Assembly (NCBI GenBank): GCA_002367105.1
Contig: DFCS01000036.1
Span: 1 to 5,640 of the forward strand
From: Hungatella sp. UBA3048
GTDB taxonomy: Bacteria; Bacillota; Clostridia; Lachnospirales; Lachnospiraceae
Reading direction: 5' to 3'
DNA length: 5,640 bases
A program made the position numbers and the translations under genes. Positions 1-5,640 of the stretch are shown one piece after another (within the stretch, counting starts at the first letter, position 1; each line of letters opens with the position of its first letter). The notes beneath the pieces were generated by a model. That model ran no database searches, was not told the DNA's origin, and was given only the letters and a program-made list of their open reading frames with translations.

Positions 1-244
1 CGAAATTAATTATACGTCATCTGTCAATGGGGAATACATACCATCTCAAACTGTTACTGCCCTTAGATCACCGCATCTATATTAGTCAGGTTCTTAGGGA
101 CATCCATTTTGTTGTAGACAACGAAGAAGCACATGCAGCGTTTCTGCCCAATCCTTGTCATTATTACCATTACCACATAAGTCTATTTTCTAAAACTCTA
201 ATGCGTATTCTTTGGTCACCGGCGTGTATTCCCACAGTACTTCA
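1..244. other. Left-edge intergenic region with possible coding remnant
   Basis: No intact gene is visible here. On the minus strand one frame reads as protein-like text from 249 down to 94: EVLWEYTPVTKEYALEF, then a TAG at 190-192, then KIDLCGNGNNDKDWAETL and about a dozen more residues to a TAA at 94-96. There is no start codon with a ribosome binding site. The balanced composition suggests a decayed gene fragment, but I do not recognise the family and chance cannot be excluded. The rest of the stretch to the window edge has stops in all minus-strand frames. I see no terminator hairpin just after the DUF1003 gene that ends at 245. Confidence 0.3.
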
Positions 245-763
245 TTACTTTTTTATCTCTAACGCTTCCAGCCTGGCACGGATTTGCTCCTGCTGCTCAA
301 TGAGTTTATCCATCTTAACGTGCAAATCCTCCACAATTAATTCTGATTTCAGATTCACGCGGTAATCATTTTCCGCTCGAAGTCGATCCTTTTTCTCCTG
401 GCGGTTTTGACTCATCATAATGACAGGTGCCTGAATCGCTGCTACACAGGATAATATCAGATTTAATAAGATAAAGGGGTAAGGATCAAAAGCATGAACA
501 GCGAACAAAACTGAATTTATAAGAATCCAGAGAATCAGCACTGTGCAAAACCCCAGTATAAACGACCAACTTCCTGCCACATTAGCTAAACGATCTGCTA
601 TTCTATCTCCCTTTGTTGCAGTCTCTTGATGTCTATAATTTAGATTTTCAGCTACCTGACGATTTAGAAGCAAATGAATTATATCCTCATCCTCCGAGAT
701 ATTCTCCATATCTTCACATAGAATCTGACGGACAATTTCTGCATTATTTAGCGTTTTTGACAT
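245..763 (-). CDS. DUF1003 family membrane protein
   Basis: This is a 172-residue inner-membrane protein of the DUF1003 family (PF06210), whose biochemical role is not established. Residues 1-55 are a soluble, acidic N-terminal segment. Two hydrophobic helices lie at about 67-89 and 96-117. The loop and second helix carry the family signature AFDPYPFILLNLILS (91-105), then AAIQAPVIMMSQNRQ (108-122) and KDR...AENDY (125-134). Residues 140-170 are charged and heptad-like (EDLHVKMDKLIEQQEQ), probably a coiled coil that could drive oligomerisation. The ATG at 763 is chosen because AAGGAG (772-777) lies 8 bases upstream; a GTG three codons earlier abuts that site and is unlikely. The gene appears monocistronic, with its own promoter and no close neighbour on either side. 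Family assignment is firm; function is unknown. Confidence 0.9.
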   Translation of the reverse strand: MSKTLNNAEIVRQILCEDMENISEDEDIIHLLLNRQVAENLNYRHQETATKGDRIADRLANVAGSWSFILGFCTVLILWILINSVLFAVHAFDPYPFILLNLILSCVAAIQAPVIMMSQNRQEKKDRLRAENDYRVNLKSELIVEDLHVKMDKLIEQQEQIRARLEALEIKK

Positions 764-793
764 GAAACCCACTCCTTTTCATCATTCCTATTT

Positions 794-828
794 ATTGTAC
801 CACCTCAGTTTATGTGTACATAAGTCAA
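794..828 (-). promoter_or_regulatory. Candidate extended -10 promoter with overlapping palindrome, for the DUF1003 gene
   Basis: On the minus strand TGGTACAAT (802-794) matches an extended -10 box (TGnTATAAT with one mismatch). Transcription would start near 787, leaving a leader of about 24 bases that contains the ribosome binding site. No good -35 box sits at 17 bases; the nearest TTGACT (828-823) is 23 bases away, too far. In the -35 position lies the perfect inverted repeat TTATGT-GT-ACATAA (810-823), suitable for a dimeric regulator. Promoter and operator are inferences from position and sequence. Confidence 0.4.
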
Positions 829-1010
829 TAAGCAAAACTTTAATTTGAGTATTATCTTTTGGTTCCAGGGTACCATCTGTTATTAGCCCATTTGACCTAA
901 CTATACTACACACTCCATGTTTGTAGCTACTGTGAGTCAGATTGTGGAATAGCATCGTTTATCCTCGGCAGGTCAAGCTATTGCCCACCAAATGTAACAA
1001 TGCTTCTTTC
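829..1010. other. Intergenic region between cupin pseudogene and DUF1003 gene
   Basis: No gene is supported. Minus-strand frames are broken by frequent stops, and no start with a ribosome binding site is visible. A hairpin with arms AAGCTATTG (975-983) and CAATGCTT (998-1005) lies just beyond the stop of the cupin pseudogene. On the minus strand it is not followed by a T run, so it is not a standard terminator for that gene. Confidence 0.5.
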
Positions 1011-1360
1011 TTATATTTTTTCCAAGAACTCCACAGTCTTGTCGTTTTTAATGTTCCCTGTATTCAATGTCGTCTTTGGCTCAATGAGCATAACATGTAC
1101 TTCCTCCTCGGCAACAGGCATATGCTCTATTCCTCTTATAATTCACCCTCGTTTAAGACAATATCTTCCGTACGAAGCTTAATTATCAGTCTACCCTTAA
1201 TAACCATGAACATTTCGTCTTCATTTTCATGCAAGTGCCATAAAAACTCACCTTTTAGCTTTACGAGTTTTACATGATAATCACTCATTTCACCAACAAT
1301 CTTAGGACTCCAGTAATCACTGAATGTGCTTAGCTTTTCATAAACATTAACTTTTTCCAA
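1011..1360 (-). pseudogene. Cupin-domain protein, broken by a 10-base deletion
   Basis: This was a small single-domain cupin (a beta-barrel metal-binding fold) of about 119 residues. It starts at TTG 1360 behind GGAGG (1369-1373), 8 bases away. The first 73 residues are intact and contain cupin motif 1: G, then HLH, ENED, E and G of KG in the pattern HxH(x)4E(x)6G. The frame then meets a TAA at 1136-1138. The rest of the protein continues in another frame from 1133: GIEHMPVAEEEVHVMLIEP, then KTTLNTGN, ending in LEKI and TAA at 1011. Restoring 10 bases re-joins the frames and would supply the six missing residues of motif 2 (G(x)5PxG(x)2H), including its proline. The motif 2 histidine survives beyond the break. 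The truncated product lacks half the barrel, so it is probably inactive. No partner gene is adjacent. Which substrate the intact family handles is not evident. Confidence 0.85.
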
Positions 1361-1591
1361 TATTTACGCCTCCATTCTAACCAATGTATGATAATATATA
1401 TTTACTATTATGTTCCAGCTATAATACTCTCATAAAAAATAATTATATCATCTATTCTAATGAAAAACTACAAAAAATTCACAGCGTCTTGAACAGTCAA
1501 AAAATACAGCTAGAAGCTGGTAATTCCTTAACGGCTCTGCTTTTTTATATATCCCCCAAGCAGGATTCTATATCTATCCTTCCCAGGTGTT
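1361..1591. other. AT-rich intergenic region upstream of the cupin pseudogene
   Basis: No gene is seen. The part nearest the cupin start is very AT-rich and has -10-like sequences on the minus strand, for example TATAAT in the sequence GATGATATAATTATT near 1440, without a clear -35 box. The part nearest 1592 is the trailer of the transporter/phosphodiesterase operon and holds the candidate terminator listed separately. Confidence 0.5.
1499..1519 (-). terminator. Weak candidate terminator of the transporter/phosphodiesterase operon
   Basis: On the minus strand CAGCT-TCT-AGCTG (1519-1507) forms a 5-base-pair stem with a 3-base loop, followed after TA by six Ts (1504-1499). It lies about 73 bases past the stop codon of the phosphodiesterase gene. 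The stem is short, so efficiency would be low. Confidence 0.35.
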
Positions 1592-2893
1592 TTACGCTTT
1601 CGAATTAATACTGAATATCTCTTCCAACACCCTGCCGTCACAAGGACCGAAATCAATGCCGAGAATTGCTGCAATCGTAGGAGCTATATCTACCATCTGT
1701 ATTTCTCCCAACTGGTAATCTTTCTTAATACAATTTCCTGATACTACAAAGCCACATCGATACTCTGGATTCTCTGGTGAATACCCATGAGTTGCATACT
1801 TTCTATTCTCTTTTTCCAAGTCAGTCACAAGGGACCCGGTAAGGCTGTCATCAAAACAGTAACCAGTCTTTGCTTCCAGCATATACCCCGAAACCGGGAA
1901 CGCATGGAAACGTTCCAGTTCTTCTCTGGTATAGATCCTCTCAATACCTAAATTCTTCTCTTCTTCCGCTTTTAGAAGAATCTGCAGTACATGCTGCTTC
2001 GCTTCCTCGTCATTTTCCTTTATGTGCAAATAGGCAGATCCTCCTGCAGACTGTATATAGGCTCTCCAAAACATTTTACCTTTTTCTTCATAAATAAGAC
2101 CTTCTTCTTTTAACAATTGATTCAGCTTCACCTTGTACCTTACATTTTTCTGCCCATGATCTCCCAACACCAGAAAAACCGTTTCCTCAAAAATGCCTGC
2201 CTCCCGAACTGCCTCGATAATCTTACCGATTCTTTCATCCACCCGGATCAAAACCTTGTCAATCTCAGGACTGTCAGTCCCATAACGATGCTTCGCATCG
2301 TCCAGTTCAATGAAGTGCATCATCAGAAGTTCCGGTTTTTTGCTTAGAATGGTGTCTTTTCCGCACATGGCTGTAAAATCATCCAGGTAAGGCTGTTCAA
2401 TCCCTTTTCTTGATTTTCCATATTTTTTCTCAAGCCCCATGCAAAAAAACGGACTTCCATTTTTTAAGATCTTAAGCGCTTGATTCTCACGTCCGATTGC
2501 CTTTATCTCCGGAAGATTATAGCGAATGGAGGCCTTTCCGGTAACAGGCCACAGGATTCCGGCTGATTTCATTCCATAATTTCTCAAAGCATCATACACA
2601 GCTGGTGCCCTCATATCCTTTTTAAACCAGAACCACGCCTGTTCTTCATCATCAATGAAAGGCTGGAGAGGGGTATTATGATAGATTCCATGCTTATCCG
2701 GATAAACACCGGTCACCATAGTGGTATGCACTACATAGGTAAGAGTCGGATAGACGCTTTTTAATTTTGTACTGAACGTTCCGCTTTTTATTAACCGGGA
2801 AAGGTTGGGAAGCCGACTTGCCTTTTCCCAGTTATCTTCAGAAAATGCATCATAGGAGATCACTACCAAATGCTTTGCTTTTCCTTTGCTCAT
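1592..2893 (-). CDS. Nucleotide pyrophosphatase/phosphodiesterase-like alkaline phosphatase superfamily enzyme
   Basis: This 433-residue metal-dependent hydrolase belongs to the type I phosphodiesterase/nucleotide pyrophosphatase (NPP) branch of the alkaline phosphatase superfamily, which cleaves phosphodiester or pyrophosphate bonds using two zinc-type ions and a threonine nucleophile. Visible active-site residues: D15 (SYDAF), nucleophile T52 in YPTLTYVVHTTMVTGVYP, N73 in DKHGIYHN (aligning with the phosphate-contacting Asn of Xanthomonas NPP), D198 and H202 in ELDDAKHRYG, D245 and H246 in LGDHG, and H369 in ATHGYSPE. All expected metal ligands are present. There is no signal peptide or membrane helix, so it is probably cytoplasmic. 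The ATG at 2893 is preferred because GGAG lies 8 bases upstream; an in-frame ATG at 2917 (441 residues, overlapping the transporter) has no ribosome site. It is the second gene of an operon, 13 bases after the transporter stop. The exact substrate (nucleotide, sugar nucleotide, phospholipid headgroup or phosphonate) cannot be read from sequence. Confidence 0.88.
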   Translation of the reverse strand: MSKGKAKHLVVISYDAFSEDNWEKASRLPNLSRLIKSGTFSTKLKSVYPTLTYVVHTTMVTGVYPDKHGIYHNTPLQPFIDDEEQAWFWFKKDMRAPAVYDALRNYGMKSAGILWPVTGKASIRYNLPEIKAIGRENQALKILKNGSPFFCMGLEKKYGKSRKGIEQPYLDDFTAMCGKDTILSKKPELLMMHFIELDDAKHRYGTDSPEIDKVLIRVDERIGKIIEAVREAGIFEETVFLVLGDHGQKNVRYKVKLNQLLKEEGLIYEEKGKMFWRAYIQSAGGSAYLHIKENDEEAKQHVLQILLKAEEEKNLGIERIYTREELERFHAFPVSGYMLEAKTGYCFDDSLTGSLVTDLEKENRKYATHGYSPENPEYRCGFVVSGNCIKKDYQLGEIQMVDIAPTIAAILGIDFGPCDGRVLEEIFSINSKA

Positions 2894-2906
2894 TTTTCCA
2901 GCTCCA

Positions 2907-4148
2907 TCATCTTTCATTATATTTTTGTTCTTTAGGAAGTTTCATAAAAATCACTAATCCAATTAAAAAAAGAGGAATAATTCCCAAAATACTCCATCTG
3001 GCATTGCCGGTAATGGCTGTTGTAAGGGACATCAGCGTTGGACCCATAATGGCTGAGAATTTACCGAATATATTATAAAATCCAAAAAATTCATTGGATT
3101 TTTCCTTGGGAATAATCTTTGCATAATAGGACCGGCTTAGCGCCTGAATCCCTCCCTGTGCAGAACCGATCATGGCTCCAAGAATGAAAATATGCCACAT
3201 AGAAGCTAAAAAAAATGCAGCAATACAGGTAATTATATAAGTAAATATTCCGATGATAATCATGGTTCTGGCAGAAAGCCGTTTCGCCAGGTTTCCATAC
3301 ATAATGGCACAGGGAAAGGCGATCAGCTGTATAATCAGTAAGATTCCCAGCAATGAGAATGTATCCAGTCTATAGTTTCCAAGGACAGCTGTGGCATAAG
3401 GAACTACCATTTTAATTATGGTATCCACACCATCAATATAGAAAAAATATGCACCAAGGAAGTAGAATACGGTTTTATACTGCCTGATCTGTTTAAACGT
3501 TGCCGCCAGTCTTTTAAAACTGTTTCTTACCGGATGTTGTTCGGGTTCCACATAATGAATCTGTTTTACATCTTTTATCATAGGGAATGTTAAGAGTCCC
3601 CACCATAACGCAGTAATGATAAATCCGATCTGGTATCCGATTGACTTGTCCATCCCCAAAAGAAATATGAGCACCAGGCTGATGCCAAAAGGTATGACAC
3701 TGGATATATAGCCGAACGCAAAACCAAGGGAAGAAATCTTATCCATTCTCTCATCACTGGTAACATCAACGATAAATGCATCGTAGAAAATATTGGATCC
3801 TGCAAATCCAATTGCCGATAAGATAAAAAACAGAATTAAAAGCTGCCATTGTCCGCTGGAGGGAGGAATAAACGCCAGTGAAGCGGTTGCAAGGACACCC
3901 AGACAGGTAAAGAATACAAAAAACCGTTTCTTTTTATCTTTATAATCAGCGGCGGCACCTAAAACCGGACTTAAAACCGCCACTAGAATACTTGCAATGG
4001 AATTAAAATACCCCAGATCCATGCTGTATTTCACATTGTCAAACATTCCGAACATAATCGGCAGTAATGCAGTGGTGACAGCCATAGAGTAAGCCGAATT
4101 TCCGCAATCAACCAATATCCATGATTTCTCTTCTCTGCTTAACTTCAT
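2907..4148 (-). CDS. MFS transporter, UMF1 (Atg22-like) family
   Basis: This 413-residue integral membrane protein of the major facilitator superfamily is predicted to have about 12 transmembrane helices. Features typical of the UMF1/Atg22-like branch are the N-terminal VDCGNSAYSM (13-22), the loop ADYKDKKKR (67-75) between helices 2 and 3, YDAFIVDVTSDERMDKISSLGFAFGY (122-147, in two joined motifs), FYIDGVDTI (236-244), and GGIQALSRSYYAKIIPKE (332-349) followed by EFFGFYNIFGKF (353-364). Residues 190-225 form the hydrophilic central loop between the two six-helix halves. Length is normal. The start is ATG 4148, with AAGGAG (4158-4163) 9 bases upstream; a TTG at 4181 would add 11 residues but has no ribosome site. 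It is the first gene of the operon with the phosphodiesterase, which hints that it moves a substrate or product of that enzyme. The substrate is unknown; yeast Atg22 exports amino acids, but that should not be carried over. Confidence 0.9.
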   Translation of the reverse strand: MKLSREEKSWILVDCGNSAYSMAVTTALLPIMFGMFDNVKYSMDLGYFNSIASILVAVLSPVLGAAADYKDKKKRFFVFFTCLGVLATASLAFIPPSSGQWQLLILFFILSAIGFAGSNIFYDAFIVDVTSDERMDKISSLGFAFGYISSVIPFGISLVLIFLLGMDKSIGYQIGFIITALWWGLLTFPMIKDVKQIHYVEPEQHPVRNSFKRLAATFKQIRQYKTVFYFLGAYFFYIDGVDTIIKMVVPYATAVLGNYRLDTFSLLGILLIIQLIAFPCAIMYGNLAKRLSARTMIIIGIFTYIITCIAAFFLASMWHIFILGAMIGSAQGGIQALSRSYYAKIIPKEKSNEFFGFYNIFGKFSAIMGPTLMSLTTAITGNARWSILGIIPLFLIGLVIFMKLPKEQKYNER

Positions 4149-4169
4149 TATTGAATACTCCTTCCAGCC

Positions 4170-4258
4170 TTTATAATCCAATTATATCATAATGTTAAGC
4201 ATAGTTTTGTAAAAACATTGTAAAAGAGCATTTGGCTTTCTGCTTTATTTATAATCCA
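4170..4258. repeat. Pair of 11-base direct repeats upstream of the MFS gene
   Basis: TTTATAATCCA occurs at 4170-4180 and again at 4248-4258 (TGGATTATAAA on the minus strand), 78 bases apart. The two copies bracket the candidate promoter. They could be paired regulator sites, a small duplication, or chance in AT-rich DNA. Confidence 0.35.
4186..4213 (-). promoter_or_regulatory. Candidate promoter of the transporter/phosphodiesterase operon
   Basis: On the minus strand TTTACA (4213-4208) and TATGAT (4191-4186) are separated by 16 bases; each has one mismatch to the sigma-A consensus. The start of transcription would be near 4179, about 30 bases before the ATG. An overlapping perfect TATAAT (4186-4181) lacks a well-spaced -35 box. 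Prediction by sequence only. Confidence 0.5.
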
Positions 4259-4410
4259 TTCCTCTAAGTACGGCTCCTTCTGTTAGTTTCCCTCATCTTT
4301 GATTCAACAATCGGATGCCATGTCTGCCTTTCTCCCCTCCTCACAGTCGGTCATGTTATCCTCTCTTCTGACGCAATTCGACAACGCATTTTGTATGTGC
4401 TGAGCGTGTG
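4214..4410. other. Intergenic stretch with possible gene debris
   Basis: No intact gene is present between the GNAT terminator and the transporter promoter. On the minus strand one frame reads MTDCEEGRKADMASDC from an ATG at 4354, preceded by GAGG, then TGA, IKDEGN, TAA and QKEPYLEEWIINKAES and further to TGA beyond 4214. Three short open blocks in a single frame separated by single stops suggest a decayed coding sequence or a structured RNA relic. The purine-rich, less AT-rich composition differs from the flanks. I do not recognise it. Confidence 0.3.
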
Positions 4411-4451
4411 AAAAAGATTTCCGCAAGGCGTGGCCAGGCCTAGACGGAATC
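4411..4451 (-). terminator. Rho-independent terminator of the GNAT gene
   Basis: On the minus strand the outer stem GATTCCG (4451-4445) pairs with CGGAAATC (4423-4416) with one bulged A. The inner stem AGGC (4441-4438) pairs with GCCT (4429-4426) around a GC-rich loop. Five Ts (4415-4411) follow directly. It starts 38 bases after the stop codon of the acetyltransferase gene, so it should end that transcript before the transporter operon. Confidence 0.7.
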
Positions 4452-4489
4452 GTTATCATTCCTACCAAACAAATCCAAACCTATTCACA

Positions 4490-5275
4490 CTATTTCATAT
4501 CTTTTTTCATTAAAAACAATTCTGTTTCCGTACCTGCTCCCTTAAATCCCAATTGCAGATAAATATTATGCTTTTCTCCTGTTTCCGTAACAATATATAC
4601 CTGCTTATTCTCCTCTTTTATGGCTTTATAGAGCAGTTTCTTCAACATATTTGTTCCGAATCCCTTCCCCTGATATTCGTTTAATATTGTAACTTCTTCT
4701 AATTTTACAATTCGATCCTTCTCATACCAATCACAAAAACCGATCGGAGTCTCTTCTTCATAACAGATATAAAGATCCATCAATCCCTTTTCATAGAGTT
4801 CCTTTTTCTGGTTCGCTTTCTTACTGGATAACTCAAGGGACATTCTTTGCGCAGCATAAGTGATGGCACAATCTACCCCTGCTTCTATTTCTTCTGATGT
4901 AACTGCCTTTTTAATCCTGCAGCTGTCATCTCCATGCCAATCCCCTGCGTAATGTTCATCCGCTGTCATGTAGTAAAGATTGTCCACATCAAACCTCATA
5001 TCATTCATGACATCATAAAATCCTTTCGAAACCTCAATTCCAGGATGGATTACAATTTTTAGATGTTCTTTATCTGAATGCGCCAACACTGTTAATTGTT
5101 CGCGTATAAATTCAATTGTTTCCGTCTCATTGCTTATGTTTTCTAACAGAATAAAATTATGATCATACAATTCTGGCACAATCTGATTGCTAAAATAACT
5201 GATATCTTGCACTGTTTTTTTCTGGCAGAATAATTCCATATAACCATCTTCTACCACTCTTAATTTATTTATCAT
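4490..5275 (-). CDS. GNAT family N-acetyltransferase
   Basis: This 261-residue soluble protein has a C-terminal GNAT domain (about 118-258), which transfers an acetyl group from acetyl-CoA to an amine. The acetyl-CoA pyrophosphate-binding motif A is clear: LEEVTILNEYQGKGFGTNML (192-211), with Q202-G-K-G-F-G207 forming the loop. YLQLGF (239-244) is the usual motif B segment near the C-terminus. Residues 1-115 form an extra N-terminal half without recognisable motifs, rich in aromatic and acidic residues; two-part GNAT proteins of this size are common in Firmicutes. The start ATG 5275 has AAGGAG (5285-5290) 9 bases upstream. A weak promoter is possible (TACACA at 5356-5351, 17-base spacer, TATAAC at 5333-5328, minus strand). 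The gene seems to be transcribed alone and ends in its own terminator. The acceptor (small molecule, antibiotic or protein) cannot be named. Confidence 0.88.
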   Translation of the reverse strand: MINKLRVVEDGYMELFCQKKTVQDISYFSNQIVPELYDHNFILLENISNETETIEFIREQLTVLAHSDKEHLKIVIHPGIEVSKGFYDVMNDMRFDVDNLYYMTADEHYAGDWHGDDSCRIKKAVTSEEIEAGVDCAITYAAQRMSLELSSKKANQKKELYEKGLMDLYICYEEETPIGFCDWYEKDRIVKLEEVTILNEYQGKGFGTNMLKKLLYKAIKEENKQVYIVTETGEKHNIYLQLGFKGAGTETELFLMKKDMK

Positions 5276-5384
5276 AAAATAATTCTCCTTTTAAAAGCTC
5301 TAAGATGTTTTATTTCAGTTACACTTCGTTATATCTAATTTACTTATTCATGTGTATTCTGTAATAATGCCTTAGAGTGTCAGC

Positions 5385-5459
5385 TCATTTTGGGATCGCA
5401 AGAAAAACACTTTCTCCTATTTCCATATCTAGGAAATAAGTATAATTGTCATCAGCCAT
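5385..5459 (-). CDS. Possible 24-residue small protein or truncated gene
   Basis: An ATG at 5459 opens a 24-codon frame beginning MADDNYTYFLDMEIGESV and ending FLAIPK with a TGA at 5385-5387. Its Shine-Dalgarno GGAGG (5472-5468) is perfect and lies 8 bases from the ATG, the main reason to take it seriously. Beyond the TGA the same frame stays open for 14 more codons (ADTLRHYYRIHMNK) to TAA, so this could be a longer gene cut by a nonsense mutation. The peptide is acidic at its N-terminus with no membrane helix. I do not recognise a family. It lies upstream of the acetyltransferase gene with a gap of about 110 bases and need not be co-transcribed with it. Confidence 0.4.
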   Translation of the reverse strand: MADDNYTYFLDMEIGESVFLAIPK

Positions 5460-5471
5460 CTCAATTGCCTC

Positions 5472-5528
5472 CTATACAACGCTGCTGTTAGAATGTAGAG
5501 AGCAATCGGTCAGGCGGTCACCTCCTTT
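5472..5528 (-). other. Strong Shine-Dalgarno with only a CTG start: likely remnant of a small gene
   Basis: AAAGGAGGTGA (5528-5518, minus strand) nearly matches the full anti-Shine-Dalgarno complement. Seven bases after its GGAGG, where a start codon is expected, stands CTG (5513-5511) rather than ATG. The frame reads TDCSLHSNSSVV and stops at TAG 5474-5472, which overlaps the ribosome binding site of the 24-codon frame downstream. A frame shifted by one base reads as a hydrophobic stretch (PIALYILTAALY). This fits a small, perhaps membrane, protein gene that has lost its start and frame; that is inference. Confidence 0.35.
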
Positions 5529-5554
5529 CTACCCACTTCAATCTCCTCTAAATG

Positions 5555-5640
5555 CTATAACTCTTCAAAAGATAAAATATTATCTGATTTTCCCTCTTTC
5601 CATATTTGTTCCTTTATTTGTTCTATCGCAACCTTGTTTA
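5555..5640 (-). CDS. C-terminal fragment of an unidentified gene, running off the right edge
   Basis: The last 27 codons of a minus-strand frame enter from the right edge, reading NKVAIEQIKEQIWKEGK and SDNILSFEEL before TAG at 5555-5557. No stop interrupts it up to the edge, and the amphipathic, charged composition looks genuinely coding. After the TAG the same frame continues HLEEIEVGRKEVTA to TGA at 5510-5512, so the gene may once have been longer. Its last codons would then overlap the strong ribosome site of the following short frame. Family unknown. Confidence 0.45.
   Translation of the reverse strand, partial: NKVAIEQIKEQIWKEGKSDNILSFEEL

Noticed and set aside
27..365. Plus-strand open frame of 112 codons across the end of the DUF1003 gene
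   Set aside because: It overlaps the well-supported DUF1003 gene on the opposite strand, has unlikely composition (rich in His, Tyr, Ser, Cys) and no ribosome binding site.
852..896. Minus-strand peptide VKWANNRWYPGTKR, reminiscent of Tudor or SH3-like sequences
   Set aside because: Only 14 residues between two stops, with no start; too short to support a domain claim.
975..1005. Hairpin AAGCTATTG / CAATGCTT after the cupin pseudogene as a terminator
   Set aside because: A T-rich tail follows only on the plus strand, where no gene reads into it; on the minus strand there is no T run.
942..1277. Plus-strand open frames opposite the cupin pseudogene
   Set aside because: They are antisense to clear cupin coding sequence and have no recognisable domain.
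1384..1608. Plus-strand open frame of 74 codons in the AT-rich gap
   Set aside because: Low-complexity Tyr/Asn/Leu/Ser-rich translation in AT-rich DNA, with no Shine-Dalgarno and running into the opposite-strand gene.
4260..4300. GGAGCCGTA on the minus strand as a group II intron domain V
   Set aside because: Only the first few bases resemble the domain V 5' arm; the GAAA-capped hairpin and the matching 3' arm are absent.
5298..5377. CTCTAAG / CTTAGAG inverted repeat in the leader of the GNAT gene as a riboswitch or T-box
   Set aside because: The arms are 7 bases long and 66 bases apart, and no conserved T-box or known riboswitch core is visible between them.

Overview
The window looks like chromosomal DNA from a low-to-moderate GC Firmicute, most likely a clostridium of the Lachnospiraceae type. 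The evidence is AGGAG/GGAGG Shine-Dalgarno sites 8-9 bases before most starts, an occasional TTG start, AT-rich intergenic DNA and the protein families present. I recognise no rRNA, tRNA, CRISPR array, insertion sequence or phage module. Every supportable gene lies on the minus strand, so transcription runs from right to left.

From right to left: (a) 5385-5640 holds the end of a gene entering from the right edge and two or three very short reading frames with unusually strong ribosome binding sites, probably decaying small genes; (b) 4490-5275 is a GNAT-family acetyltransferase with its own hairpin terminator at 4411-4451; (c) 4149-4410 is an intergenic stretch with the promoter of the next operon and a block that may be gene debris; (d) 4148-1592 is a two-gene operon, a UMF1-type MFS transporter followed 13 bases later by a nucleotide pyrophosphatase/phosphodiesterase-like enzyme, with a weak terminator near 1500; (e) 1011-1360 is a cupin gene broken by a 10-base deletion; (f) 245-763 is a DUF1003 membrane protein preceded by a promoter that carries a palindrome; (g) 1-244 shows only possible coding remnants.

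The one clear functional unit is the transporter/phosphodiesterase pair. The enzyme has no signal peptide and keeps the expected catalytic residues, so it probably works in the cytoplasm on a phosphodiester or phosphate compound, perhaps one the transporter moves. That link is inferred from gene order only. The other genes look like independent housekeeping or accessory genes. The window has a fair amount of decay (a broken cupin gene, interrupted frames at both ends and in 4182-4410), typical of an accessory stretch. I found no convincing new multi-gene system.

For three genes I chose a start downstream of the longest possible one, because only the downstream codon has a correctly spaced Shine-Dalgarno sequence.
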